This document shows, one piece after another, positions 17,144 through 26,519 of a stretch of DNA of 64,000 nucleotides. Both the position numbers and the translations under genes were made by a program. The stretch is from contig NZ_JAVRHM010000010.1 in assembly GCF_031846525.1 (NCBI RefSeq), positions 1 to 64,000 of the forward strand, read 5' to 3'. The notes beneath the pieces are model-generated. The model worked only from the letters and a program-made list of their open reading frames with translations, did no database searches and had not been told where the DNA came from. Every line of letters starts with the position of its first letter. Within the stretch, counting starts at the first letter, position 1. This DNA comes from Autumnicola patrickiae. Lineage in GTDB: Bacteria; Bacteroidota; Bacteroidia; Flavobacteriales; Flavobacteriaceae.

Positions 17144-17369
17144 GGGATGAGATATTAAATCAGGTTAAACGGTTCCAGTTAATAAAAACTTCGAAAGAAG
17201 CTTTTTCTTATTTTCTGCAAAGTTACTTTTTTTGCGATTGTGTGAAAGATTTTAACTCAGATTTTGTGCAGGTGTTTTTGTTTAAAATTAACAATAAATT
17301 AAATCTTTATCCTTTAACGAACTGTCAATCTTCATTAGCTTTAAAACAATTCAAAAAAATAAAGAAACT

Positions 17370-18083
17370 ATGAGTAAGTTAGAAGGAAAAGTAGCATTTA
17401 TTACCGGCGGGACTAAAGGTATAGGATATGGTGTGGCAGAGTCCCTTTTGGCGTTGGGTATGAAAGTAGCTATTACAAGCCGATCTGCTGAACGTGCTGA
17501 AGAAGCCGCAGAGCAACTAAAATCTAAAGGAGAAGTATTAGGAGTGGAAGCCGATGTGCGCCAGTTTGAAAGTCAGGAGAAAGCTATAAAAAAGGTAACC
17601 GATGAATGGGGGCAGATAGATGTTGTGGTTGCTAATGCCGGGGTTGGACATTTTGGTCCTATAGATGAATTAACTCCTGAGCAGTGGCAGGATACGATCG
17701 ATACCAATTTAACCGGGGTATTTTACAGCGCAAAAGCTTCTCTGGATGCGCTTGCTAAATCAAAAGGATATTTAATTACCATTTCCAGCCTTGCAGGTAC
17801 TAATTTCTTTGCCGGTGGTGCAGCTTATAATGCAAGTAAATTTGGTCTTACAGGATTTACACAGGCGGTAATGCTGGACCTTAGAGAAAAAGGTATTAAT
17901 GTAAGTACCATCATGCCGGGATCTGTGGCTACTCACTTTAATGATCATACCCCAAGTCCTGAAGATAACTGGAAAATTCAGCCCGAAGATATAGGAGAAC
18001 TTGTTGTGGATCTTCTTAAAATGAATCCGCGTACATTACCAAGTAAGATTGAAGTGAGACCGTCACAACCTCCAAAGAAATAA
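17370..18083 (+). CDS. SDR family oxidoreductase
   Basis: A 237-residue classical short-chain dehydrogenase. Cofactor motif TGGTKGIG (about 12-19), NAG motif in VANAGVGHFG (about 87-96), catalytic Ser in ISSLAG and the Tyr-Lys pair in YNASKFG. An Arg just after the second strand (TSRSAERAEEA) suggests NADP preference. The physiological substrate cannot be told. It has its own strong terminator and a 226-bp upstream region, so it is monocistronic. Confidence 0.9.
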   Translation: MSKLEGKVAFITGGTKGIGYGVAESLLALGMKVAITSRSAERAEEAAEQLKSKGEVLGVEADVRQFESQEKAIKKVTDEWGQIDVVVANAGVGHFGPIDELTPEQWQDTIDTNLTGVFYSAKASLDALAKSKGYLITISSLAGTNFFAGGAAYNASKFGLTGFTQAVMLDLREKGINVSTIMPGSVATHFNDHTPSPEDNWKIQPEDIGELVVDLLKMNPRTLPSKIEVRPSQPPKK

Positions 18084-18101
18084 AATTTGGATACATCTTT
18101 C

Positions 18102-18148
18102 AGAAAAGGGATTTTTATAGAATTTATTTATAAAAATCCCTTTTCTTT
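18102..18148 (+). terminator. very strong terminator of the first SDR gene
   Basis: A perfect 18-bp stem (18102-18119 and 18129-18146) with a 9-nt loop. The right arm contains CCCTTTTCT and is followed by TTTG, so the plus-strand transcript ends in a U-rich tail. Confidence 0.9.
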
Positions 18149-18412
18149 TGAATTTTACTTTCGGGACACTACAAGAAAAGCTTCTGTTAAACAAAAAGAT
18201 TAAAATAGAGTAGAATTACCGATTACTCGCAAATCAATCCTTCATTAGGATCTTTTCAGGATTAAGGGTATTATAAAAAGTTTTAAGAGACTGGAGGCTC
18301 ATTTATTGATATAGGTTAATTAGTGCCGTTAAAGACGTACTAAAACTTTAAAATTGCTGGTTTTGAATCCAGGCTATACCTTAACTTCTGAGTAAATTAA
18401 AAAAGAAAAAAA
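18149..18412. other. intergenic region between two SDR genes
   Basis: Together with the terminator this makes a 329-bp gap between genes. I see no ORF with coding character, RNA gene or clear promoter box. An A-rich stretch precedes the ATG at 18413, as is usual for initiation in this phylum. The phrase CAATCCTTCATTAGGATC near 18236 weakly echoes CAATCTTCATTAGC upstream of the first SDR gene (near 17327), which could be a shared regulatory element. Confidence 0.4.
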
Positions 18413-19159
18413 ATGAATTTAGAAGGAAAAACAATAATTATAACCGGAGCCTCTAGTGGAATTGGAGAAGCTACTGCTAAAAAATTATCGCAGGAAGGTG
18501 CAAATGTTGTATTAACTGCACGTCGCGAAGACAGATTAAAATCTCTTAAGGATGATATTGAAAAAAATGGGGGAAAGGCCCTGGTAATTTCTGGAGATGT
18601 TACCAGCAAAGAAGATTTTAAGAAGATTGTATCAGCAACTTTAGAAGAATTCGGGAGTATTTTCGGAATTATAAACAATGCTGGATTGATGCCACTATCT
18701 TACGTCAAAAATTTACATACAGATGAGTGGGATAAAATGATAGATGTGAACATTAAAGGTGTTACTAATGGAGTAGCCGCAGTTCTGCCAACAATGATGG
18801 AGCAAAAGAGCGGACACATTATTAATATATCTTCCAGTGCCGGAAGAAAGTATTATCCGGGTGGTGCAGTTTACTGTGCTACAAAAGCAGCGGTAAAAAT
18901 GTTTACTGAAGGACTTAGGTCAGAATTAGCTCCTAATTTCGGAATCAATGTTACTTCTATTGACCCCGGTTTTGTGTCTACAGAATTAACAGATACTATT
19001 ACCGATGATGAAATTAAAAAAGATATGGAGCCAATGTTTAAAGAATTAACGCCATTGCAAGCACAGGATATCGCAGATGCAATTTATTATTCTTTAAGTC
19101 AGCCAAAAAGAACAAACATCAATAACGTTTATATTATGCCCACAGATCAGGCACAATAG
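18413..19159 (+). CDS. SDR family oxidoreductase
   Basis: A 248-residue classical SDR with TGASSGIGEA (about 12-21), a TARREDRLKSL cofactor segment (Arg-Arg suggests NADP), NNAGLMP (about 88-94), catalytic Ser in ISSSAGRKYYPGG and the YCATKAAVK Tyr-Lys pair. It resembles YdfG-like serine/3-hydroxy acid dehydrogenases and general NADP oxidoreductases; the substrate is unknown. It differs clearly from the SDR at 17370, so the two are not a recent duplication. Confidence 0.9.
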   Translation: MNLEGKTIIITGASSGIGEATAKKLSQEGANVVLTARREDRLKSLKDDIEKNGGKALVISGDVTSKEDFKKIVSATLEEFGSIFGIINNAGLMPLSYVKNLHTDEWDKMIDVNIKGVTNGVAAVLPTMMEQKSGHIINISSSAGRKYYPGGAVYCATKAAVKMFTEGLRSELAPNFGINVTSIDPGFVSTELTDTITDDEIKKDMEPMFKELTPLQAQDIADAIYYSLSQPKRTNINNVYIMPTDQAQ

Positions 19160-19180
19160 ATCTTAATGATTAAAAAGCAA

Positions 19181-19218
19181 AGAGGTTGTTTAGAATATTC
19201 TGAACAACCTCTTCTTTT
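19181..19218. terminator. terminator between convergent SDR and MDR genes
   Basis: AGAGGTTGTT (19181-19190) pairs with AACAACCTCT (19203-19212), with an inner AGAAT/ATTCT extension, and a T-rich stretch follows on the plus strand. It is placed to serve the SDR gene and, in reverse, the MDR gene ending at 19235. Confidence 0.8.
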
Positions 19219-19234
19219 ATTTAAAATATCTTGC

Positions 19235-20227
19235 TTAAACTTTTACCACCATTTTTCCCTGATTTTTCCCTTCGAAGAGGTCCAGAAAAGCCTGCGGTAT
19301 TTTTTCAAATCCTTCAACTATAGTCTCTTCATATTGCAGTTTATCTTCTTTTAACCATTTTGAAAGTTGTTTTATTGCAGGCTGAAAATCTTCAGCATAA
19401 TCCCTCACTGTAAAACCCTGCATTAAAATGCTTTTCTTAATTAAAAATGGTTCAAGCCGTAGTCCTGTAGGTTTTTCCTTGGAATTATAAAGCGAAATGG
19501 CACCACAATTTACTACACGACCAAATTTGTTCATATTTAAAATGGCCGCATCCAGCATTTCACCGCCTACATTATCAAAGTACACATCAACACCGTTTGG
19601 ACAGGCTTTTTTAATTTCCTCTTTTATATTATCTGTAGTTTTATAATTAATGCCTTCATCAAACTTGAATACCTTTGTTATTTTTTTAATCTTCTCATCG
19701 CTGCCGGCAATCCCAACTACTTTACACTTCTTTATCTTTCCTATTTGACCTACAATGCTACCAACAGCTCCAGCAGCTCCCGAAACCAGGAGAGTTTCTC
19801 CTTCTTTTAGCTTTCCAATTTTCTCCAGTCCCAGGTAAGCTGTAATACCTGTGAGCCCGAGTATGCCCAAATAAGCAGATAAGGGAGCAATATCTTTATT
19901 AATTTTGTTAAGTCCTTTTCCGTCTGAGACCTGGTATTCTTGCCAGTCCAGCATTCCACTTACAAAATCTCCTTTGCTGAAATTTTCATTTTTGGAATCC
20001 TCAACCTCAGGGACTACCATGGATTCCATCGGTTCATTCAGCTTAAAAGGAGGAATGTATGATTTTTCATCCCGCATTCTTCCTCTTAGATAAGGATCTA
20101 CAGAAACATATAATGCTTTAAGAAGTATTTCTCCCTCGCCAGGTTGCGGCTTTTCTGTTTCTTTTGTTCCAAAATCTTTTAGGGAAGGTTTTCCTTCGGG
20201 CCTATTTCTAAGTATAATATATTTCAT
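19235..20227 (-). CDS. NADP-dependent MDR-family reductase (CurA/leukotriene B4 dehydrogenase-like)
   Basis: A 330-residue zinc-independent medium-chain reductase. N-terminal GroES-like part with YVSVDPYLRGRMRDEKSYIPPF, Rossmann part with VSGAAGAVGSIVGQIGKIKKCKVVG, and VDVYFDNVGGEMLDAAI, all typical of the YncB/CurA/prostaglandin reductase branch that reduces the double bond of enones or similar. The zinc-ligand residues of alcohol dehydrogenases are absent, as expected. Its role is probably detoxification of reactive carbonyls (inference). Convergent with the SDR gene upstream. Confidence 0.9.
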   Translation of the reverse strand: MKYIILRNRPEGKPSLKDFGTKETEKPQPGEGEILLKALYVSVDPYLRGRMRDEKSYIPPFKLNEPMESMVVPEVEDSKNENFSKGDFVSGMLDWQEYQVSDGKGLNKINKDIAPLSAYLGILGLTGITAYLGLEKIGKLKEGETLLVSGAAGAVGSIVGQIGKIKKCKVVGIAGSDEKIKKITKVFKFDEGINYKTTDNIKEEIKKACPNGVDVYFDNVGGEMLDAAILNMNKFGRVVNCGAISLYNSKEKPTGLRLEPFLIKKSILMQGFTVRDYAEDFQPAIKQLSKWLKEDKLQYEETIVEGFEKIPQAFLDLFEGKNQGKMVVKV

Positions 20228-20384
20228 AATTACTATTCTTCAGAGTTTCTTCTAAGCTACATTCATTGACTAATTTTACCAAAAATGACCTCACAATTAA
20301 ATCTTAATTTGAGAAGTTTGAAGGTTTGAAGGAATTCAATCTCAAAATTTGATTTCTCTCCGTCTGCTTTCCTGTATAAGAAGT

Positions 20385-20392
20385 TATCTTTG
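20385..20392 (+). promoter_or_regulatory. -7 box upstream of the FUSC gene
   Basis: TATCTTTG matches TAnnTTTG. It lies downstream of the first possible TTG codon (20349), so a start at 20349 would be upstream of transcription initiation; this favours the TTG at 20424. Confidence 0.55.
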
Positions 20393-20423
20393 TAAATTCC
20401 ATATTATAAAAAGCAGCAGCTAC

Positions 20424-22685
20424 TTGAAATTTTCTTTTTCTAATTATTTAGAGGACCTTCTCAAATTCCTGAGGAGTACTGACTTTTCCAAAGCCATTGT
20501 GCTTACAGTTGCAATAGTAATCCCCATAGCGGTTTTTTCATATTATTCGAATATTATAATAGGAGTTGTAATTGCTTCAGGTTGTCTTCTCAGTTCTCCG
20601 AGTGATGTGGCCGGTAGTTTTAAACATAAGGTTATAGGGGTGAGTTGCGCTGCAATCCTCGCCGGAGTGTCTTCTGTAATATCTGGATATGCACAGGTGA
20701 GTCTGTACCTTATTATTCCGGTGCTGGGTATGCTTATGTTCGCTATCAGTTATTTGGCAGTTTTCGGCTTTAGGGCCTCGCTTATAACCTTTTCCGGACT
20801 TTTAGCTGTGGTAATTAGTTTTGCTAATCTATCTACAGACTTGGAAATCTGGCAACGAGGAATCCTTATTATTCTTGGAGGATTTTGGTACTTAAGCTTA
20901 AGCTTGCTTTGGGATTTTTTAAATCCACGGAAGCAAACCGAGCACTTACTCGCAGGGACAATGGAACTTACTGCAGAATACCTTCGGATACGGGCTAAAC
21001 TTTATAATGAATATGAAAAACGGGATCAACTTCAGAAAGAACTATTTCGGCTTCAGACAGAGCTGAACGAAAAGCATGAAAGTCTGCGTGAAGTTCTAAT
21101 CAGTTCACGAAAAACATCAGGTAATTCCAACTACGCCAGGAAACGATTGCTAATCTTTATTGAACTCGTCGATATGCTGGAGCTGGCAATGGCAAATCCC
21201 GTAGATTATTTTAAGATGGATGAACTACTAAAAGAAGAGCAGGAACAATTTAAAAATATAAAGAACCTGCTTAATGCTATGGCAGAGCATCTCGAACAAA
21301 TAGCATCTGCATTAAAATATAATAATAAACTCCCGCCCAATAACCTTAAAGTTGCTTTAGATAAATTAAATTCCGGACTTCTTGCATTTCGTGAAAAAAT
21401 AGACATTAACGAAAGTAGGGAAACTATGTTATTGCTTAGAAATCTTATTGAATATCAGGAGCAACAAGTGCAGAGGGTGAACAGCATTTTCAGGATATTA
21501 AATAACCTGGAAAGCGAGAAGAACCTTTTTATTAAAAGCAAAGAAGTATCTCAGTTTATCACTCCGCAAGATTATGATCCTAAAATTTTAGTCGAAAACT
21601 TTAATTTTAATTCCATCATCTTCAGGCATTCTATTAGACTTGCAGTAGTGGTAATCATAGGATTTTCTATTGGGATTTTCTTTTCAATCCAAAATGCTTA
21701 CTGGATTATCCTGACCATCGCGGTAATTATGCGCCCTAATTATGGCCTTACTAAAGACAGATCCAAACAAAGGATTATTGGGACACTAATTGGTGGGGCA
21801 ATAGCCGTAGGAATTGTATACATTACGCAAAACGAGATTGTTTTTATGGTGTTGGGAATTGGTTCGCTTACCCTTGCTTTTTCTTTGATCCAGAGAAATT
21901 ACAGGACAGCAGCAATTTTTATTACACTAAGTATAATTTTTATTTATGCTTTACTGCAGCCCAATGTGCTGAATGTAATTCAGTACAGAATTGTTGATAC
22001 GCTTATTGGAGCAGGGCTTGCAGCGTTGGGAAACCATTTTCTCTGGCCTTCGTGGGAAGTACACGCAATTAAAAATTACATTCAGGAAAGTATTGTTGCA
22101 AATAGAAAATACTTAAAAGAAGTAGATGCTTTTTATCATAATAAAGGAAAGCTTCCCATAACTTATAAGTTAGCAAGAAAGAAATCTTTTTTGGAAATGG
22201 GAAATCTTAGCGCGGCTTTTCAGCGAATGACGCAGGAGCCAAAGTCCAGACAAAAAGATATCAGCAGGATTTATGAAATTGTGGGTTTGAATCAGACCTT
22301 TTTGTCGGCTCTGGCGTCACTTGGCACATATATTCAAAATCATGAGACCACTGCAGCTTCGGCGAATTTTGAAACCTTTACCAATTTTATTTCTGAAAAT
22401 TTAAAATCTTCAGAGGAAATTCTTCAGAATAATATTCCTATACAAGAATCCAGGCCATCTTCAGAAATTGAAGGGGCGGCAATGGCGCTTAAGAAAACTT
22501 ATGAAGATTTAGTAGAAAAGCGGGTGATAGAAATTAAGCAGGGAAAGCAGAAAATCGACCTTCGTATGAGGTTACAGTTGCAGGAAGCCCAGCTGGTAAA
22601 CAATCAATTAAGATGGCTGGCAGATATCTCTACAAACATCAGGAAAACTGTTTCAGAATCTAAAGAGGTAATTACAAATACCTGA
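20424..22685 (+). CDS. FUSC family membrane protein (YccS/YhfK-like)
   Basis: About 753 residues from a TTG start at 20424; the frame is open from a TTG at 20349, and no ATG lies near either. The later start is preferred because a -7 box sits at 20385-20392 and because the product then begins KFSFSNYLEDLLKFLRSTDF, just before the first helix, as in homologues. The protein has two halves, each with a cluster of about six transmembrane helices (numbering from 20424, about 20-150 and 400-520), separated by a long charged coiled-coil region (about 170-350). The second cluster carries the FUSC signature IMRPNYGLTKDRSKQRIIGT. The family includes aromatic-acid exporters and YccS-type proteins; the substrate is unknown. 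Confidence 0.85.
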   Translation: MKFSFSNYLEDLLKFLRSTDFSKAIVLTVAIVIPIAVFSYYSNIIIGVVIASGCLLSSPSDVAGSFKHKVIGVSCAAILAGVSSVISGYAQVSLYLIIPVLGMLMFAISYLAVFGFRASLITFSGLLAVVISFANLSTDLEIWQRGILIILGGFWYLSLSLLWDFLNPRKQTEHLLAGTMELTAEYLRIRAKLYNEYEKRDQLQKELFRLQTELNEKHESLREVLISSRKTSGNSNYARKRLLIFIELVDMLELAMANPVDYFKMDELLKEEQEQFKNIKNLLNAMAEHLEQIASALKYNNKLPPNNLKVALDKLNSGLLAFREKIDINESRETMLLLRNLIEYQEQQVQRVNSIFRILNNLESEKNLFIKSKEVSQFITPQDYDPKILVENFNFNSIIFRHSIRLAVVVIIGFSIGIFFSIQNAYWIILTIAVIMRPNYGLTKDRSKQRIIGTLIGGAIAVGIVYITQNEIVFMVLGIGSLTLAFSLIQRNYRTAAIFITLSIIFIYALLQPNVLNVIQYRIVDTLIGAGLAALGNHFLWPSWEVHAIKNYIQESIVANRKYLKEVDAFYHNKGKLPITYKLARKKSFLEMGNLSAAFQRMTQEPKSRQKDISRIYEIVGLNQTFLSALASLGTYIQNHETTAASANFETFTNFISENLKSSEEILQNNIPIQESRPSSEIEGAAMALKKTYEDLVEKRVIEIKQGKQKIDLRMRLQLQEAQLVNNQLRWLADISTNIRKTVSESKEVITNT

Positions 22686-22691
22686 AATTAA

Positions 22692-23201
22692 ATGAGTAAA
22701 AGAGCATTAAAAAAGTATCTCGGCACACTGGAGAAAGAGCAATTGGAAGAGCAAATTCTGGACTTGTACGAAAGGTTTGGTGAAGTAAAAACCTTCTATA
22801 ATTTTGTTTTTAACCCTAAAGAAGATAAATTAGTTCAGGATGCGAAATTTAAAATTTCAAAAGAATATTTTCCTACAAGTTCCAGAAGACCCAAAGCCAG
22901 AAGATCTGTTGCACAAAAGTTTATTAAGCACTTTTTAAAACTTGGCCTGGATCCCGTTTTACTTGCAGATGTGATGCTTTACAATATTGAAATAGCCCAG
23001 GCTTATGCTGCAGACCGGGAAATAAAAGAGGCTTTTTGTAGAAGTATGTGCAAATCTTTTGAAGAAGCTATCGGTTTTATCCTTGCGAACAACTTATCCT
23101 CAGAATTTCTTCCCCGGATGCATAAAATTGAAGTAAATACCCAGCAACAGGATTGGCCAAATAAATTTCGTTTTGAAAAGATAATGGATCAATTCCACTA
23201 A
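22692..23201 (+). CDS. DUF6155 family protein
   Basis: A 169-residue soluble helical protein starting MSKRALKKYLGTLEKEQLEE, with FYNFVFNPKEDKLVQDAKFKI, a basic RRPKARRSVAQKFIKHF segment and a C-terminal KIEVNTQQQDWPN. This corresponds to DUF6155, a family without known function. It starts 6 nt after the FUSC stop, so both are very likely on one transcript. Confidence 0.75.
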   Translation: MSKRALKKYLGTLEKEQLEEQILDLYERFGEVKTFYNFVFNPKEDKLVQDAKFKISKEYFPTSSRRPKARRSVAQKFIKHFLKLGLDPVLLADVMLYNIEIAQAYAADREIKEAFCRSMCKSFEEAIGFILANNLSSEFLPRMHKIEVNTQQQDWPNKFRFEKIMDQFH

Positions 23202-23243
23202 AAATCAGGTTTTTAATTCTGGTAATTTCATGTACATTTGAGG

Positions 23244-25121
23244 ATGGCCAGACTTGTTTTTTTGCTTCTTTTTGTATTTAGCTGTACTTATTCTTTTGCA
23301 CAACTTGGGTTTTGTGAAGGGAGCAAAGGAGACCCTATTTTTCAGGAAGATTTTGGTTCTGGGAATGGGAGTGGTTCACCCTTTCCTGCTGGCACAACAA
23401 CTTACTCCTATGTAACCGGCGATCCTCAGGATGGGCAGTATACAATATCGGGAGGTATAGGACAACAAATACTGTCCTGGCATGATTTCCTGCCAAACAC
23501 TACACTTTCAAGTGACCGGGCTTTAATAGTCAATGCAGATTTCACTTCTGGCCAATTCTTTAAAACAGAAATCAGCGGGCTATGTGAAAATACTTCCTAT
23601 GAGTTTTCAGCGTACCTGATTAATATTTATAACAGGCAGGATCCTACTTGTCCCAATGGCGGAATTCCCATCAACGTTCGGTTTGAAATCTGGGACGAGA
23701 CAGATACTCAGCTTTTAAAACAGGGGAGTACCGGTGATATTGCTTCTACTACCAGTCCGGCTTGGGAGCAATATGCTCTTACTTTTCAGAGCGAGGCAGG
23801 GCAGGACGCGGTTATTCTTAAGATGTTCAACAATGGTGATGGTGGCTGCGGAAATGATCTTGCCATAGACGATATTATCTTTAGATCCTGCGGCGATCTT
23901 ACCACTGTTACTTCTGAAGAAAGTAACGGAAGCGAATTAGCGGTTTGTGAATCTGATGCTCCCGTTAATGCTGAATTAAATGCAACACCAGATTATTCAA
24001 TTTATGAAAACCATGTTTTCCAGTGGCAGGAAAGTGAGGATGGCGAAAATTGGCAAAATATAGAAGGCGCTACGGCAGACAATTATTCTACAGGTGCTTT
24101 AAGTACATCCCGATATTACAGAGTAAAAGTAGCTGAAGATGAGTTAAATTTAGCAAATAACCTCTGCAGTTCTGCTTCCGAAGCATTTTATATTAAAATT
24201 GTAAGTACTCCGGATGCTCCTGTGAGCAATGGAGACCAAACTGCATGTAGTGGAGAGCCAATACCCGAGCTTTCGGTGCAAACTGAAGGCGACGAAACGG
24301 CAAATTGGTATGATGCAGCCACAGGAGGCAACCTAATTGCTGAAAATACCGTTTTTTTTACGCCGGAAAGTGCCGGTATCTATTATGCTGAAGCAAAAAA
24401 GGCAAATTACGATTGTGAAGCGAGTGCAAGAACAGCACTGGAACTAATTGTTTATGAGGTACCCCAAGTAGAGGACGAAAATTGGCAAATTTGTGCAGGC
24501 GCTTTGCTTAAGCTCGATGCAGGAGTTTCGGGGATGACGTATAGCTGGTCAACCGGAGAATCTTCTCAAACTATTACTATAGAAAACCCGGGTGATTATA
24601 ATGTAAAAATTACTACTGCTGAAGGTTGTGAGGTGAATAAGAATTTTGAGGTTGCCCCTACAGATGTTGCCGCCATTTCCAATATTTCTTCTGATGAAAA
24701 TACTGTTACTATAGAACCTGAAAATACCGGAAGTTTTGAATATTCTCTGGATGGTATAAATTTTCAAAATTCCAATATTTTTACAGGAATCCCCGGCGGA
24801 ATTTATACTGCCTACATAAGGGACCTTAACGGATGCGCCACATTTTTACAGGAATTTCCGCATATTGTAGTGCCAAAGTTTATTACGCCAAATAATGATG
24901 GCTATAACGACACCTTCAGTTTAAACGGATTAGATTATTTTTCTTCTTCAGAAATCAGGATATTTGATCGTTTTGGAAAGTTGTTGAAAACCGGCAACGG
25001 GGAAGACTTTTCCTGGAACGGAATTTTTGAGGGTAATGCATTACCCGCTTCAGATTACTGGTATCAAATTACCATTGAAGGATTTAAGATAATTAAAGGC
25101 CACTTCAGTCTGGTACGCTGA
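23244..25121 (+). CDS. secreted protein with T9SS type B (gliding motility-type) sorting domain
   Basis: Start set at ATG 23244 rather than the in-frame TTG at 23238, giving a signal peptide MARLVFLLLFVFSCTYSFAQ. The roughly 625-residue product then has a lectin-like beta domain with paired cysteines (about 25-215: FCEGSKGDPIFQEDFGSG and LAIDDIIFRSC), two or three Ig-like/PKD-like repeats (about 225-540) and a C-terminal domain beginning PKFITPNNDGYNDTF and ending HFSLVR. The latter is the CHU_C/gliding-motility C-terminal signal, which directs export through the type IX system and cell-surface placement. Its ligand is unknown. Its stop is 4 nt from the convergent MFS gene. Confidence 0.9.
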   Translation: MARLVFLLLFVFSCTYSFAQLGFCEGSKGDPIFQEDFGSGNGSGSPFPAGTTTYSYVTGDPQDGQYTISGGIGQQILSWHDFLPNTTLSSDRALIVNADFTSGQFFKTEISGLCENTSYEFSAYLINIYNRQDPTCPNGGIPINVRFEIWDETDTQLLKQGSTGDIASTTSPAWEQYALTFQSEAGQDAVILKMFNNGDGGCGNDLAIDDIIFRSCGDLTTVTSEESNGSELAVCESDAPVNAELNATPDYSIYENHVFQWQESEDGENWQNIEGATADNYSTGALSTSRYYRVKVAEDELNLANNLCSSASEAFYIKIVSTPDAPVSNGDQTACSGEPIPELSVQTEGDETANWYDAATGGNLIAENTVFFTPESAGIYYAEAKKANYDCEASARTALELIVYEVPQVEDENWQICAGALLKLDAGVSGMTYSWSTGESSQTITIENPGDYNVKITTAEGCEVNKNFEVAPTDVAAISNISSDENTVTIEPENTGSFEYSLDGINFQNSNIFTGIPGGIYTAYIRDLNGCATFLQEFPHIVVPKFITPNNDGYNDTFSLNGLDYFSSSEIRIFDRFGKLLKTGNGEDFSWNGIFEGNALPASDYWYQITIEGFKIIKGHFSLVR

Positions 25122-25125
25122 TTTT

Positions 25126-26349
25126 TTAAATTTCCGCAGCATCCGGTTCCGCATGATTAATTTTTGCAATTCTCTGGGAATTAAGAACAACAAGTCCCAT
25201 TAGTGCAAAAAGTATAAGCATAATGGTACTGAAATCTATGCCAAGATCAATCATAAATCCAACGATTAGTGGTCCCAGAGCAGTACTTAAAACCATAAAC
25301 ATTGTAAAAACACTTCGTATAGCTCCCATCTTTTTAATTCCGTAAATTTCAGCAATAACAGATGTTTTTACAGTTCCTGCCATTCCACCGGTAACTCCTG
25401 CCAGAATCAAAAATAGAAGTGCGCCAATAATACTATCCATAAAGGCGAATGGAAGTAAACCTATATTCATTGGAATTATATAAAATCGGAACATTTTTTT
25501 AGCGGATATTTTATCTACCCAACTTCCTCCAAGCAGCGAAAAGATGAGTCTGGTTATAGCATAAACAGTAAAAAAAGTAGCATATAGCTGTGCCGACCAA
25601 CCTTTATCTTCAACAAAAACATACTGGTAAAAAAAGATTGCAGTGTTGGTAAAACCTAATATAAAACTTGCAGGCATCATTATACCAAAACGTTTATCGA
25701 AAATTACATTTTTGTAGTCCTTTAGAAGTGAAAATGTAGAAGGTCGTCCCTCTGCAGAAAGGTCCTGATCAAATTCTCCAAGATTTGTGAATTTTAAACG
25801 TATAAGATAAAGTAAAAGTGCCACACCACTCACAATTGCTGCAATACGCCAGTCAAAATAAGCTATAATAGAAGCTATAATTACCGGAAATACAGCCTCA
25901 CCCATAGAATATCCCAATGATGAAATACTTAGTGCCTTCCCGCGATTTTCTATAAAACGTTTAGACATAATTGTCATACTTATATGGCTCAGTAAACCTT
26001 GTCCACATAATCTCATTCCTATAAGTGCGATAAACAGGAAAGCAATATGGTAAGAGAAGCCAAGAATAATACTGGAAATTGCGAGGCATGCAACTGTGAA
26101 AGCAGTTACTTTTTTTGCCGGTTTATGGTCTACGGTGTGACCAACAGTCAGCATAATTACAGAGGCAGCTACGGTACAGGCGGCATAAATAGCTCCAAAA
26201 CTACCTTCAGAAATTTCAAAAGCTTTAACGATCTCTGGGACATATAAAGAGATCAGGAATGTTTGTCCAAAACTGGATAAAAAAGTTAGCAGCCATCCAA
26301 AACTGACTTTTCTGAGGTTGCTCTGTATAAATCTATAGTATTCTTTCAA
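25126..26349 (-). CDS. MFS transporter
   Basis: A 407-residue protein with twelve hydrophobic helices and a charged central loop (about 188-215). MFS marks include SFGQTFLISLYVPEIVKAF in helix 1 and GHTVDHKPAKKVTA in the 2-3 loop, the DRxGRR-like position. The first codon is TTG (26347-26349); the only nearby ATG (26354-26356) is out of frame and opens a 7-codon ORF that ends inside the gene. A TATCTTTG box on the minus strand at 26370-26377 predicts an RNA start near 26363, supporting the TTG start. The substrate cannot be predicted. Confidence 0.85.
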   Translation of the reverse strand: MKEYYRFIQSNLRKVSFGWLLTFLSSFGQTFLISLYVPEIVKAFEISEGSFGAIYAACTVAASVIMLTVGHTVDHKPAKKVTAFTVACLAISSIILGFSYHIAFLFIALIGMRLCGQGLLSHISMTIMSKRFIENRGKALSISSLGYSMGEAVFPVIIASIIAYFDWRIAAIVSGVALLLYLIRLKFTNLGEFDQDLSAEGRPSTFSLLKDYKNVIFDKRFGIMMPASFILGFTNTAIFFYQYVFVEDKGWSAQLYATFFTVYAITRLIFSLLGGSWVDKISAKKMFRFYIIPMNIGLLPFAFMDSIIGALLFLILAGVTGGMAGTVKTSVIAEIYGIKKMGAIRSVFTMFMVLSTALGPLIVGFMIDLGIDFSTIMLILFALMGLVVLNSQRIAKINHAEPDAAEI

Positions 26350-26369
26350 TTTTCATTTTTTCTTAAATG

Positions 26370-26377
26370 CAAAGATA
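26370..26377 (-). promoter_or_regulatory. -7 box of the MFS gene
   Basis: On the minus strand TATCTTTG matches TAnnTTTG, about 21 nt upstream of the TTG start. A weak TTTTC lies near the -33 position. Confidence 0.55.
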
Positions 26378-26469
26378 CTATTACCCGTTTTGCTGAAAAG
26401 AAAAGCCGGTAGTTTTTATATTTAATTCAAGACTTGTAAAAATTGTAGCGGTTACCGAAGATAATTTTA

Positions 26470-26499
26470 AATACAAAAGCCACCCTAGTGAGGTGGCCT
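26470..26499 (-). terminator. terminator of the Lys-rich small ORF
   Basis: GCCACC/GGTGGC (26479-26484 and 26492-26497) forms a 6-bp stem with a 7-nt loop, followed on the minus strand by TTTTGTATTT. It lies 23 nt beyond the stop of the 33-residue ORF and so supports that ORF being transcribed. Confidence 0.7.
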
Positions 26500-26519
26500 A
26501 AAATGAAATACAAGAAAGA

